NCBI GenBank assembly: GCA_036804525.1
Contig: DAIRSE010000035.1
Coordinates: forward strand, 1-14,156
Reading direction: 5' to 3'
DNA from: JBFLVT01 sp036804525
Lineage (GTDB): Bacteria > Bacillota > Desulfotomaculia > Desulfotomaculales > JASEER01
Length of the DNA: 14,156 bases
This document shows positions 6,035-12,151 of this stretch, piece after piece. The stretch's first letter is position 1. The number at the start of each line of letters is the position of its first letter. The position numbers were made by a program, and so were the translations under genes. The notes beneath the pieces were generated by a model that saw only the letters and a list, made by a program, of their open reading frames with translations, had not been told where the DNA came from and searched no databases.

Positions 6035-7504
6035 TTATTTAAGCAGTCCGGGCATCCCCATGAGCGGCCAGATGATGAGGACCATTATAGCCAGGATGCC
6101 GATGCTGATGATGCTGGGAATAAGCCCATAGGTAAAGAATTCACCGGTAGTGAACTGCTTCGACTGGTAGGCGATGGCGTTGGGCGCCGCGCCGATCAGG
6201 AGCATATACGGCACACCGGCCATCGCGGTGGCGGCAAAGAGGATAACCTGGGGGTTGATGCCCAGGTAGCTGGCGACGACAAGGGCGATGGGAAGGGTAA
6301 TGGCGATTGCCGCCACGTTCATGATGAAGTTGGTCAGGACCATCACCAGGGCGGAAATGGCCAGGACGAAGACCAGCCAGTGGGCATTGACGAACAGCGC
6401 CAGGAAGCCGACGGCCATCCATTCGGCGGCCCCCGTCTTCCACAGGCAGAAGCCGATGCTCATCGCCCCCGAGAAGAGCAGGATGATGTTCCAGGGAACC
6501 CTTTTCTCAAGGTCTTCGACATCGAAAAAGTTGAAGATAAAGAAGACCAGGCCGGCAAGCAGCAGGATCACGCTGCGGTTGATCGGCTGGAGAGCGGGCA
6601 CGAACTGCTGGATGACCAGCATTCCAAGGACGATGGCCGTGACGACGGCGACGAAGATTTCGTTCCTGGTGACGGGTCCCATCTGGGCGGCCATCTGACT
6701 GACCTTCTCACGCACACCCACAATGCGGGTTTTCTCCGGTCTAAAGAGGATGATGCACAGCAGCCAGACCATTACGACCATTGCAAAGCCGATGGGGAAC
6801 ATGTACTTGGAGAAAGTCAGGAAGGAGATGTCCTGACCAGTGAATTCTTTGAACATCCCGACGGCGGCCGGGTTGCGGGCACCGCCCATCATGGTCATGA
6901 TGCTTCCGGCGCCGGCGGCCCAGGCCATGCCAATGAAGAGGCCCTTCCCGAAGCGGGTCGGCTTTTCTTCCTCGCCGTACAGGCTCAGGATGACCATCAG
7001 GATGGGGAACATCGCGGCGGCGACGGCGGTGTGGGCCATCATCCAGGTCATGACCATGGTGATCAGGAAGACGCCGCCCATGATGATCCGAGTATCCTCG
7101 CCCGCCACCTGGATCATCTTGAAGGCTACGCGCTTGGTCAGTCCAGATTTGGTAAAAGCCAAGCCGATGAAAAGGGCGCCCAGGATGAACAGCACCGAGG
7201 GGTCCATAAAATCGTGGAAGGCGTCGGAAGCTTTGCGAATACCCCACAGCCCCTGGAAGACGCCGATGGTGATTGCCGTAACGCCGATGGGGATGACTTC
7301 GAAGACCCACCAGATGCCGGCCATCAGGAAGAGGCCGATGGCCCGCTGGCCTTCCTTCGACAGTACGAATTCCTTGCCTGTGGGGTCATGGACCGGGGCA
7401 AAGGGCGGCAAGAAATAGAAGAGGAAAAAGAGGCCCAGCCCCAGCAGTAAAAAGAATGTTTTACGCCAGTCAATTGATTTGCCGTTGAGAACGGGTGTTG
7501 TCAT
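6035..7504 (-). CDS. DASS/SLC13-family anion permease (cassette 1)
   Basis: A 489-residue polytopic membrane permease, close paralogue of the protein at 981-2447 (about two-thirds identical by eye). Order of landmarks: IDWRKT (11-16), WWVFEVIPIGVT (65-76), MMAHTAVAAAMFPIL (155-169), GGARNPAAVG (207-216), DLEKRVPWNIILLFSGAMS (331-349), TNFIMNVAAIAITLP (391-405) and GAAPNAIAYQSKQF (438-451). The SNT motifs of characterised DASS proteins correspond to AHT (157-159) and MNV (395-397), marking a divergent subfamily. The reading frame is open for 44 more codons upstream, but the ATG at 7504 has GAGGTGAT just before it and gives the same N-terminus as the paralogue. It starts 23 bases after the TSUP-like gene. 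Substrate unknown; sulfate, dicarboxylate or another anion are possible. Confidence 0.9.
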   Translation of the reverse strand: MTTPVLNGKSIDWRKTFFLLLGLGLFFLFYFLPPFAPVHDPTGKEFVLSKEGQRAIGLFLMAGIWWVFEVIPIGVTAITIGVFQGLWGIRKASDAFHDFMDPSVLFILGALFIGLAFTKSGLTKRVAFKMIQVAGEDTRIIMGGVFLITMVMTWMMAHTAVAAAMFPILMVILSLYGEEEKPTRFGKGLFIGMAWAAGAGSIMTMMGGARNPAAVGMFKEFTGQDISFLTFSKYMFPIGFAMVVMVWLLCIILFRPEKTRIVGVREKVSQMAAQMGPVTRNEIFVAVVTAIVLGMLVIQQFVPALQPINRSVILLLAGLVFFIFNFFDVEDLEKRVPWNIILLFSGAMSIGFCLWKTGAAEWMAVGFLALFVNAHWLVFVLAISALVMVLTNFIMNVAAIAITLPIALVVASYLGINPQVILFAATAMAGVPYMLLIGAAPNAIAYQSKQFTTGEFFTYGLIPSIISIGILAIMVLIIWPLMGMPGLLK

Positions 7505-7527
7505 TATAATCACCTCATGCGAATTGC

Positions 7528-8439
7528 TTAGACCAGGATTCTGTCGGCCGCCGGATCGGAGTCCGGGGCTTTTACCCTGGCGCCGACGATGGCGCGTATC
7601 ACGACGAATACTGCGACTAGGATGCTCGTACCCCACAGCAGGTACCCTCCCGGGGTAGTCAGCCCGAACTGTTTCAGGGCCAACGCCAACCCGGTTGTTA
7701 TCAGCAGAATATATCCGGGCCTGCGAACGGCAAAGTTTGGAACTCTCCGCTCGAAGAGCAGCCCGATTTGTTCACCGACGGTAGTGCCGGCAACCAGCAC
7801 CAGTACCGCCACGGCCTCCACCCGGCCGTCGAGGGCAAAAGTGAAGGTTCCCCATCCGGACGCAAGCAGCATCGCCAGGCCTGCAATGGCAGACACTCGC
7901 TCCCGGGTCATGCCCAGGATTGTCATTGCCGGTATTAGAACAATGGCTCCGCTTGCCCCTGTAAATCCGGTAAAGATACCGGCAAGAAGGCCGGCGAACG
8001 GCAGCAGGCCGTCTGTTCGGGGAAGCCGAGGCAGGCTGTTCGAGATGCGGTTTCTTGCCAGAGTGATCCCGGCTGCAACCAGCAGAACGATATAGATCCA
8101 GCGGACCGGGGTGCCCGTAAGGTTCAGGTCGGCCAGCGTCAGCAGGATGACCTTGCCGATACTGACCCCGGCCGCCGTCTGCAGGCCGAGGAGAATGCCC
8201 CGCCGGAAATCCGGGTTGGCTATCGCTCCTTGGCGAAAAGTATCGATAATCGCCCGGGCGAACAGGTGGGCCGTCCCGGTACCCACAGCGTAGCTCATCG
8301 GGAACCCGAAAATGTTCAGGGCGGGGACGACCGGCAGACAGCCCGGGTGTCCGAGAAAACGGACGAGGATGCCGACGGCGAGGGCGATGGTGAACAGCGC
8401 GATAACGTTTGTGAAGGTATCCGCCAGGGCCAGGTACAT
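7528..8439 (-). CDS. Divergent TSUP (TauE/SafE-like) permease
   Basis: A 303-residue membrane protein with two TauE/SafE-like halves. The first half has the pattern around FLGHPGCLPVVPAL (28-41) and YAVGTGTAHL (50-59); the second has GIFTGFTGASGAIVLIPAM (154-172). In ordinary members these read GxGGGFxxxPxL; here the triple-glycine is lost in both halves, so this is a diverged branch. The family includes exporters of sulfite, sulfoacetate and other organosulfur anions. The frame is open to 8631, but the ATG at 8439 has GGGAGGT at good spacing, and the upstream frame overlaps another gene. It is the second gene of the operon, 14 bases after the 61-residue membrane protein. Family assignment is fairly secure; the transported anion is unknown. 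Confidence 0.8.
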   Translation of the reverse strand: MYLALADTFTNVIALFTIALAVGILVRFLGHPGCLPVVPALNIFGFPMSYAVGTGTAHLFARAIIDTFRQGAIANPDFRRGILLGLQTAAGVSIGKVILLTLADLNLTGTPVRWIYIVLLVAAGITLARNRISNSLPRLPRTDGLLPFAGLLAGIFTGFTGASGAIVLIPAMTILGMTRERVSAIAGLAMLLASGWGTFTFALDGRVEAVAVLVLVAGTTVGEQIGLLFERRVPNFAVRRPGYILLITTGLALALKQFGLTTPGGYLLWGTSILVAVFVVIRAIVGARVKAPDSDPAADRILV

Positions 8440-8453
8440 AAGTAAGACCTCCC

Positions 8454-8639
8454 TTACCGACGCGATCCGGCGACGGGCCGGCGGTCGGCGTTTCGGGCAG
8501 CCAGTTTGCCGGCCACAATCTCGGACAGGGCCCCAACACCGGCGGCGCAGCCCATGACGAGAGCGAGTACCGTGAGGCTGTACGCCAGCGAACTCCGAGC
8601 ATAAGATTGGGCGACGTATTCGGTTAACCACTCAAACAT
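8454..8639 (-). CDS. Small single-pass membrane protein (61 aa)
   Basis: A 61-residue protein starting MFEWLTEYVAQSYARS, with one hydrophobic helix at about residues 18-42 (LAYSLTVLALVMGCAAGVGA and following) and a basic tail ending RRPVAGSRR. The positive tail predicts a cytoplasmic C-terminus. The ATG at 8639 is preceded by GGAGGAGG; the frame extends 13 codons further but without a ribosome binding site. It is the first gene of the transport operon and directly precedes the TSUP-like permease. I do not recognise a named family. Its size and place suggest an accessory subunit or stability partner of the permease, which is inference only. Confidence 0.7.
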   Translation of the reverse strand: MFEWLTEYVAQSYARSSLAYSLTVLALVMGCAAGVGALSEIVAGKLAARNADRRPVAGSRR

Positions 8640-8679
8640 GGGAGATGCCTCCTCCGGTGAAGCCGTGTTCCGAAACAAC

Positions 8680-8695
8680 CTTAAGATGTAGTGAC
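8680..8695 (-). repeat. GTCACTAC element, copy C, with CTTAAG extension
   Basis: The plus strand reads CTTAAGATGTAGTGAC, identical at 15 of 16 positions to copy B in front of the other DASS operon. The core (8688-8695) is TAGTGACG, one base off the common TAGTGACA. It lies about 48 bases upstream of the start codon at 8639. Confidence 0.55.
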
Positions 8696-8697
8696 GA

Positions 8698-8718
8698 TTT
8701 CAAAAAACATTCTTGAAA
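8698..8718. promoter_or_regulatory. 21-base palindrome in the operon leader, possible operator
   Basis: Arms TTTCAAAAA (8698-8706) and TTCTTGAAA (8710-8718) around the spacer ACA are inverted repeats matching at 8 of 9 positions. It would lie just downstream of a start site set by the promoter at 8734-8763 and next to copy C. A dimeric repressor site is a reasonable guess. Confidence 0.4.
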
Positions 8719-8733
8719 CAATTAGCTGGTTAT

Positions 8734-8763
8734 GGTATACTTAATCCATCCCTGTGATGACAA
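8734..8763 (-). promoter_or_regulatory. Candidate promoter of the first transport operon
   Basis: On the minus strand TTGTCA (8763-8758) and TATACC (8739-8734) are 18 bases apart, four to five matches each to the sigma-A consensus. The leader to the start codon at 8639 would be about 90 bases and would contain the palindrome and copy C. Confidence 0.4.
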
Positions 8764-8768
8764 TCAAA

Positions 8769-10229
8769 TCAACGCCTTTGCAGGCCGGCGAGGCGCTTTA
8801 TTGCCGTTCCCAGCGCGTAGATGTGGGCTTGCCCCGCGATAAAGGCTTCGGAATGCTGGTGGTCTGCGTATGGGTAGATAACCGGTATCTTTGTCAGATC
8901 TTGTACTACTTTGAGTTCGTCGGCTAATTCGACACCAGCGGTATAAGCCTTAACGAGGTCAACAGCCGGCAGGTCTGCGCGGTCGGTTTTCAAAACCTGC
9001 GTGCGGCGTAATGCCTTTTCTTTTTTGATCACCTCCTCGCGACGGGAGTATTGGAAGGTGCCTTTGTTCGGATCAAAGCGGTACTCTATAAGATCCTGGC
9101 ACCCCAACCTCTTGACTATTTCCTGTGCTTTCTCAAGGACCGTTCTTTCGCGGACAATCCTCTTCTGTTTAACGGCTGCCTTGAGTTTATCAAGCTCCCG
9201 GGCAGCCTGGCCGATTTTCTCTTCCAGCGCCTGATCGGTGAAGGTTTCGGGCCTCAGGTCGTGGCAGATGATGTAGCGTTCCTGGTTATGCTGAACGCTT
9301 TTGATCCAAAGCTCGTTATCGATGACATCGTTACCGCTCCACGGGTCGATTTCGGCCACAGGCACCTCAGCCAGGCGGTCTTGCGAAACGGCCAGGATGT
9401 AATTGCTGCGGGTAAGCGGTGTAACGAAAGGCTCTTCAGGATCCCGGATGACAATGAGCATCGGGGTGCCGAAGCTTTCCTCCAATTCAGTCGCAAGGGC
9501 GCCGATATGTCCCGCCAGGATGCGACAGCCCACGGGAACGCCCAGCGGATGCGCGATTATTGCTGCTTTCAGCGGCTTCCGGTAGGGACGGACCTGATAC
9601 GATGTCCCTGTAGTGGTGATGCCGCATTCGTGTCCGATAAACTCTGCATTTACAGGAAGACAGCACATGTAAGCCGGCCTTTCCAGGTATTTGTTTAGCG
9701 CATCCCGTACCTGCATTTCGATGGCGGGAACCATCGCAGAGAGGTGGCAGATGGCCCGGTAGTAATCTATGCCGTGCAGATCTTGCCCTTTTAGCTGGTC
9801 AATACCCAGATCGTTACAGGACACGTTGATGGGTCGAGTTTCGGTGGGGTTAACAATATACTGCAGGACCATGGCTTCAACCATCCAGGGAAAACTCTGA
9901 TGGACCCTGCCTGTTTCAGCCTCACGGCCGAGAAGGGTGTGAATACCGAGTTCCCGCCACATGGCCCGAAAAGGTTCCGTTGCCTGAACCGCAGGCCCCG
10001 GCGGTTTAGACTCGACATCCATCAAATATTCCATTGCCGCCCCTGGACTGCATATCTTGGTGAGCCCGCTGATCAGAGCCTGCACTTTTTCGGGGGCGAG
10101 CCGCTCAACGTTGCCCAGGTTGGCGACGACGCGTTGTTTAACCTTGCCGCCTTCGCGGTAGGTTTCGATCAGTTTGAGATAGACGTACTCTTTACCCTTC
10201 CTTCTAGTGGTGACCCTGCGAAAGAACAC
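8769..10229 (-). CDS. IS1634-type transposase-like protein, possibly catalytically impaired
   Basis: A 486-residue protein with IS1634-family architecture. The N-terminus (FRRVTTRRKGKEYVYLKLIE, then VKQRVVANLG) matches the family opening. The C-terminus VLKTD, then VELADELKVV and HIYALGTAIKRL, matches the block around the third catalytic residue, with Glu434 in place. The central RNase-H-like region is odd: where family members have a YDVTT-type first aspartate, this protein reads LPVNAEF (191-197); a possible second aspartate is Asp263 (IVIRDPEE). The ORF is uninterrupted. The start is a GTG at 10229; an in-frame stop lies just upstream. No convincing matched terminal inverted repeats or target duplications were found, beyond short TAGTGAC copies on both sides. 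It may be a dead element kept by chance, or an exapted DNA-binding protein. Family assignment is good; activity is doubtful. Confidence 0.78.
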   Translation of the reverse strand: MFFRRVTTRRKGKEYVYLKLIETYREGGKVKQRVVANLGNVERLAPEKVQALISGLTKICSPGAAMEYLMDVESKPPGPAVQATEPFRAMWRELGIHTLLGREAETGRVHQSFPWMVEAMVLQYIVNPTETRPINVSCNDLGIDQLKGQDLHGIDYYRAICHLSAMVPAIEMQVRDALNKYLERPAYMCCLPVNAEFIGHECGITTTGTSYQVRPYRKPLKAAIIAHPLGVPVGCRILAGHIGALATELEESFGTPMLIVIRDPEEPFVTPLTRSNYILAVSQDRLAEVPVAEIDPWSGNDVIDNELWIKSVQHNQERYIICHDLRPETFTDQALEEKIGQAARELDKLKAAVKQKRIVRERTVLEKAQEIVKRLGCQDLIEYRFDPNKGTFQYSRREEVIKKEKALRRTQVLKTDRADLPAVDLVKAYTAGVELADELKVVQDLTKIPVIYPYADHQHSEAFIAGQAHIYALGTAIKRLAGLQRR

Positions 10230-10288
10230 CGGTCATCACCGTCCTGATTGGATTGTTTCGTCGCCGGCAAGCGTCGCCGATACCTTGG

Positions 10289-10297
10289 TAGTGACAA
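10289..10297 (-). repeat. TTGTCACTA element, copy D
   Basis: TAGTGACAA on the plus strand, followed by AAA. It lies 60 bases upstream of the GTG start of the transposase-like gene. No promoter-like -10 follows it at normal spacing. Confidence 0.55.
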
Positions 10298-10354
10298 AAA
10301 CGTGACGCGTGGAATACCCTGCTTGGTTTACTGACTAGTTAGGCTTGCATTCTT

Positions 10355-10383
10355 ATAAAACAGACTTCTGACAATGAAGTCAA
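10355..10383 (-). promoter_or_regulatory. Possible promoter of the transposase-like gene
   Basis: On the minus strand TTGACT (10383-10378) and TTTTAT (10360-10355) are separated by 17 bases. The -35 matches 5 of 6 and the -10 matches 4 of 6. Copy E of the repeated element lies four bases upstream of the -35. Confidence 0.35.
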
Positions 10384-10386
10384 GTG

Positions 10387-10395
10387 TAGTGACAA
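10387..10395 (-). repeat. TTGTCACTA element, copy E
   Basis: TAGTGACAA on the plus strand, 158 bases upstream of the transposase-like start codon and just upstream of a possible -35 box. With the inverted copy at 10464-10472 it forms an inverted pair with 68 bases between. Confidence 0.55.
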
Positions 10396-10463
10396 AGCTT
10401 GTGAATCTTTGCACATTCTGGCTGACCTAACTTTAGCATGGCGCTCTAATGCCGTCAACAGTT

Positions 10464-10472
10464 TTGTCACTA
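10464..10472 (+). repeat. TTGTCACTA element, copy H (inverted orientation)
   Basis: The plus strand reads TTTTGTCACTA, the opposite orientation to all other copies. It sits just beyond the CoA-transferase terminator and upstream of no plus-strand gene. It is the one copy that favours an insertion-element end over an operator. Confidence 0.5.
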
Positions 10473-10478
10473 ATCCAC

Positions 10479-10523
10479 AAAAAATTTTGCCCTCCGTCCA
10501 AAACGGAACGGAGGGCAAAATTT
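10479..10523 (-). terminator. Rho-independent terminator of the CoA-transferase gene
   Basis: AAATTTTGCCCTCCGT (10482-10497) and ACGGAGGGCAAAATTT (10508-10523) form a perfect 16-base-pair stem with a 10-base loop. On the minus strand the stem leads into a run of six T. It begins 10 bases past the stop codon at 10534. Confidence 0.9.
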
Positions 10524-10533
10524 GTCCTTACAT

Positions 10534-11862
10534 TTACCTTGTCAGGCCAAGTTTTTTGGCTGCTTCCTTCAGCCCGTCACGACAGTCGGGGTGGGCGATG
10601 GCGATCAAGGCTTCAGCTCGTTGGCGCGCTGTCTTTCCTTTCAATTTTGCCACTCCGTACTCGGTGACAATGTAGTCAACATCATTACGCCCGATGCCTA
10701 CGACCGCGCCCCGGCCGAGTTCGGGCACGATGGCCGATTGATTCTTTTTGTTTCGTGAACTCAAGACCAGAATGAACTTTCCTCCGTCGGACATAGCGGC
10801 TCCCCGGGCAAAATCGATCTGGCCTCCGGTCCCGAGACGCTTCGGTCCGAATGTTTCGACTACGGCCTGGCCCTGCAGGTCTACCTGTGAAGCGCTGTTG
10901 ACCGCGACCATGCGGATATTGCGGGCAATGACGTTGGGATCGTTGGTGTAGGAGACCTTATGCATCTCGATCATCGGGTTGTCGTCGATGAAGCGGTAAA
11001 GCTTTTGGGAGCCGAGGGCCGAAGTGCAGACGATCTTGCCCTGGTGGATCGTCTTGCGCCGGTTGGTCACCGCCCCTGCTTCAACCAGGTCCACGGCAGC
11101 ATCGGTAATAAACTCGGAATGGATGCCGAGACCCTTTTTGTGCAGCAGGCCGCGAGCCACGGCCTGGGGGATCGGTCCGATGCCCAGGGCAAGGGTGGAG
11201 CCGTCCTCGACGAGTTCGCCGACATACCCTGCAATGGTCTTTTCGATCTCGCCCGGAGGGGGATAAAAGAACTCGCAGAGCGGGCTATCGTCCTCTACGA
11301 GTACATCGGCCTGCGTTACGTGAATAAAGGTGTCGCCGTGGGTTCGGGGCATATTGGGGTTAACCGCCAGGATGACTTTTTTCGCATGTTGCGCGGCCGT
11401 GGTCGTGTAGTCTACCGAAACCCCGAAGCTGAAGAAGCCGTGTCTATCCATCCGGGAAACGGTGCCCATAAAGACGTCGACATGCACGTTTTCTGCAAAG
11501 AACCGGGGATACTCGTGAAAATAGCCAAACATGGCGGCGGCCCTGCCGGCCTGCACGCCCGGACGCGTAACGTCGCTGGTCAGCCACGACACATGGCGGA
11601 AGTGGCGCTCCATCCCCGGCTTCAGATACTCCGCCTCGTGAAGGGGCAGCATTTGGTGAATCCGGACGTTGCGCAGTGTATGCCGGCGTTGGACCATAGC
11701 GTCAAGCAAGACAACTGGTTCGCCGCAGCCCAGCGGAACCACGACATTGGTCTCAGACTCAATGAGTTGAACGGCTTCCTCCGGTTGTCTCAGCTTTCCC
11801 TGATACTGCCTTTCCAGCAGCTCCTCCTTGTCTGAGACGGGGCCGGCATTGTACCAAACCAT
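10534..11862 (-). CDS. Acetyl-CoA hydrolase/transferase-family CoA-transferase
   Basis: A 442-residue cytoplasmic enzyme of the acetyl-CoA hydrolase/transferase family, which moves CoA between acetyl-CoA and another carboxylate through a glutamyl-CoA intermediate. The family active-site block LGIGPIPQAV (226-235) is followed by GIHSEFITDAAVDL (246-259), placing the nucleophilic glutamate at about Glu250. The C-terminal domain shows the usual VPELGRGAVV, DVDYIVTEYGVAKLKGKT and ALIAIAHPDCR blocks. Relatives include 4-hydroxybutyrate, butyrate, propionate and succinate CoA-transferases; the acceptor cannot be told here. The ATG at 11862 has GGGGAGG about 11 bases upstream, a little far. The gene is monocistronic, with a strong promoter (11911-11939) and terminator (10479-10523). 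Its upstream element overlaps the -35 box, suggesting control shared with the transport operons. Confidence 0.9.
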   Translation of the reverse strand: MVWYNAGPVSDKEELLERQYQGKLRQPEEAVQLIESETNVVVPLGCGEPVVLLDAMVQRRHTLRNVRIHQMLPLHEAEYLKPGMERHFRHVSWLTSDVTRPGVQAGRAAAMFGYFHEYPRFFAENVHVDVFMGTVSRMDRHGFFSFGVSVDYTTTAAQHAKKVILAVNPNMPRTHGDTFIHVTQADVLVEDDSPLCEFFYPPPGEIEKTIAGYVGELVEDGSTLALGIGPIPQAVARGLLHKKGLGIHSEFITDAAVDLVEAGAVTNRRKTIHQGKIVCTSALGSQKLYRFIDDNPMIEMHKVSYTNDPNVIARNIRMVAVNSASQVDLQGQAVVETFGPKRLGTGGQIDFARGAAMSDGGKFILVLSSRNKKNQSAIVPELGRGAVVGIGRNDVDYIVTEYGVAKLKGKTARQRAEALIAIAHPDCRDGLKEAAKKLGLTR

Positions 11863-11910
11863 TCTATATCAGGCCTCCCCGACGGCCGAGATAAAATCAT
11901 CCCTACTTTA

Positions 11911-11939
11911 ATTATAATTGCTTGTGCAAGTAGTGACAA
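11911..11939 (-). promoter_or_regulatory. Sigma-A promoter of the CoA-transferase gene
   Basis: On the minus strand TTGTCA (11939-11934) is followed after exactly 17 bases by a perfect TATAAT (11916-11911). The start site would be about 40 bases upstream of the ATG at 11862. The -35 is part of the repeated TTTGTCACTA element. Confidence 0.8.
11931..11939 (-). repeat. TTGTCACTA element, copy F, overlapping a -35 box
   Basis: TAGTGACAA on the plus strand, followed by AA, 69 bases upstream of the CoA-transferase start codon. TTGTCA of the element is the -35 of a consensus-like promoter, so a protein bound here would affect initiation directly. Confidence 0.6.
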
Positions 11940-11944
11940 AAATA

Positions 11945-11973
11945 TTGTCTTATTGTAAATGATCAGTTAGTAT
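11945..11973 (+). promoter_or_regulatory. Possible promoter of the TauE operon
   Basis: TTGTCT (11945-11950), 17-base spacer, TAGTAT (11968-11973). It lies back to back with the CoA-transferase promoter and would give a leader of roughly 240 bases before the start at 12223. Confidence 0.4.
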
Positions 11974-12013
11974 ATTGCTAACAGCCACACTTCCTGTTCC
12001 CGGATAAACTGAA

Positions 12014-12151
12014 ATGACAAAATATCTGCGGGCCAGTAAGGAGGTGCTAGCAGAATTATTCCTCCAGTGGATCAAGCTTAGATCATCATGTTCTGTTGTT
12101 CACAATAACCTGCCGGTAGAGAAAACATACGGCGCTGCCTTGAGACAGTGA
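12014..12151 (+). CDS. Possible small ORF (45 aa) in the TauE leader
   Basis: The frame reads MTKYLRASKEVLAELFLQW and continues to a TGA at 12149-12151, 45 residues in all, ending TYGAALRQ. The amino-acid mix looks protein-like, with a helical, partly amphipathic first half. No good ribosome binding site precedes the ATG; an in-frame GTG at 12044 directly abuts AAGGAGG. It could be a leader peptide, the remnant of a lost gene, or chance. I recognise no family. Confidence 0.25.
   Translation: MTKYLRASKEVLAELFLQWIKLRSSCSVVHNNLPVEKTYGAALRQ

Larger units (their letters stand above)
10230..10481. other. Intergenic region between transposase-like gene and CoA-transferase terminator
   Basis: The gene-free stretch to 10533 contains three copies of the repeated element (10289, 10387 and, inverted, 10464), a possible minus-strand promoter (10355-10383) and the CoA-transferase terminator (10479-10523). 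The rest shows no coding or RNA gene that I can support. It may represent the 5' part of an old insertion element. Confidence 0.5.

Noticed and set aside
6380..7450. Long plus-strand open frame (356 codons) opposite the DASS gene
   Set aside because: Same reasoning: antisense shadow of a membrane-protein gene, low-complexity acidic and histidine-rich composition, no start signal.
8688..10472. A complete insertion sequence bounded by TAGTGAC and GTCACTA
   Set aside because: The inverted ends match for only about 7 bases, no target-site duplication was seen, and direct copies of the same element occur inside and far outside the interval. Kept as an alternative within the findings rather than annotated as an element.
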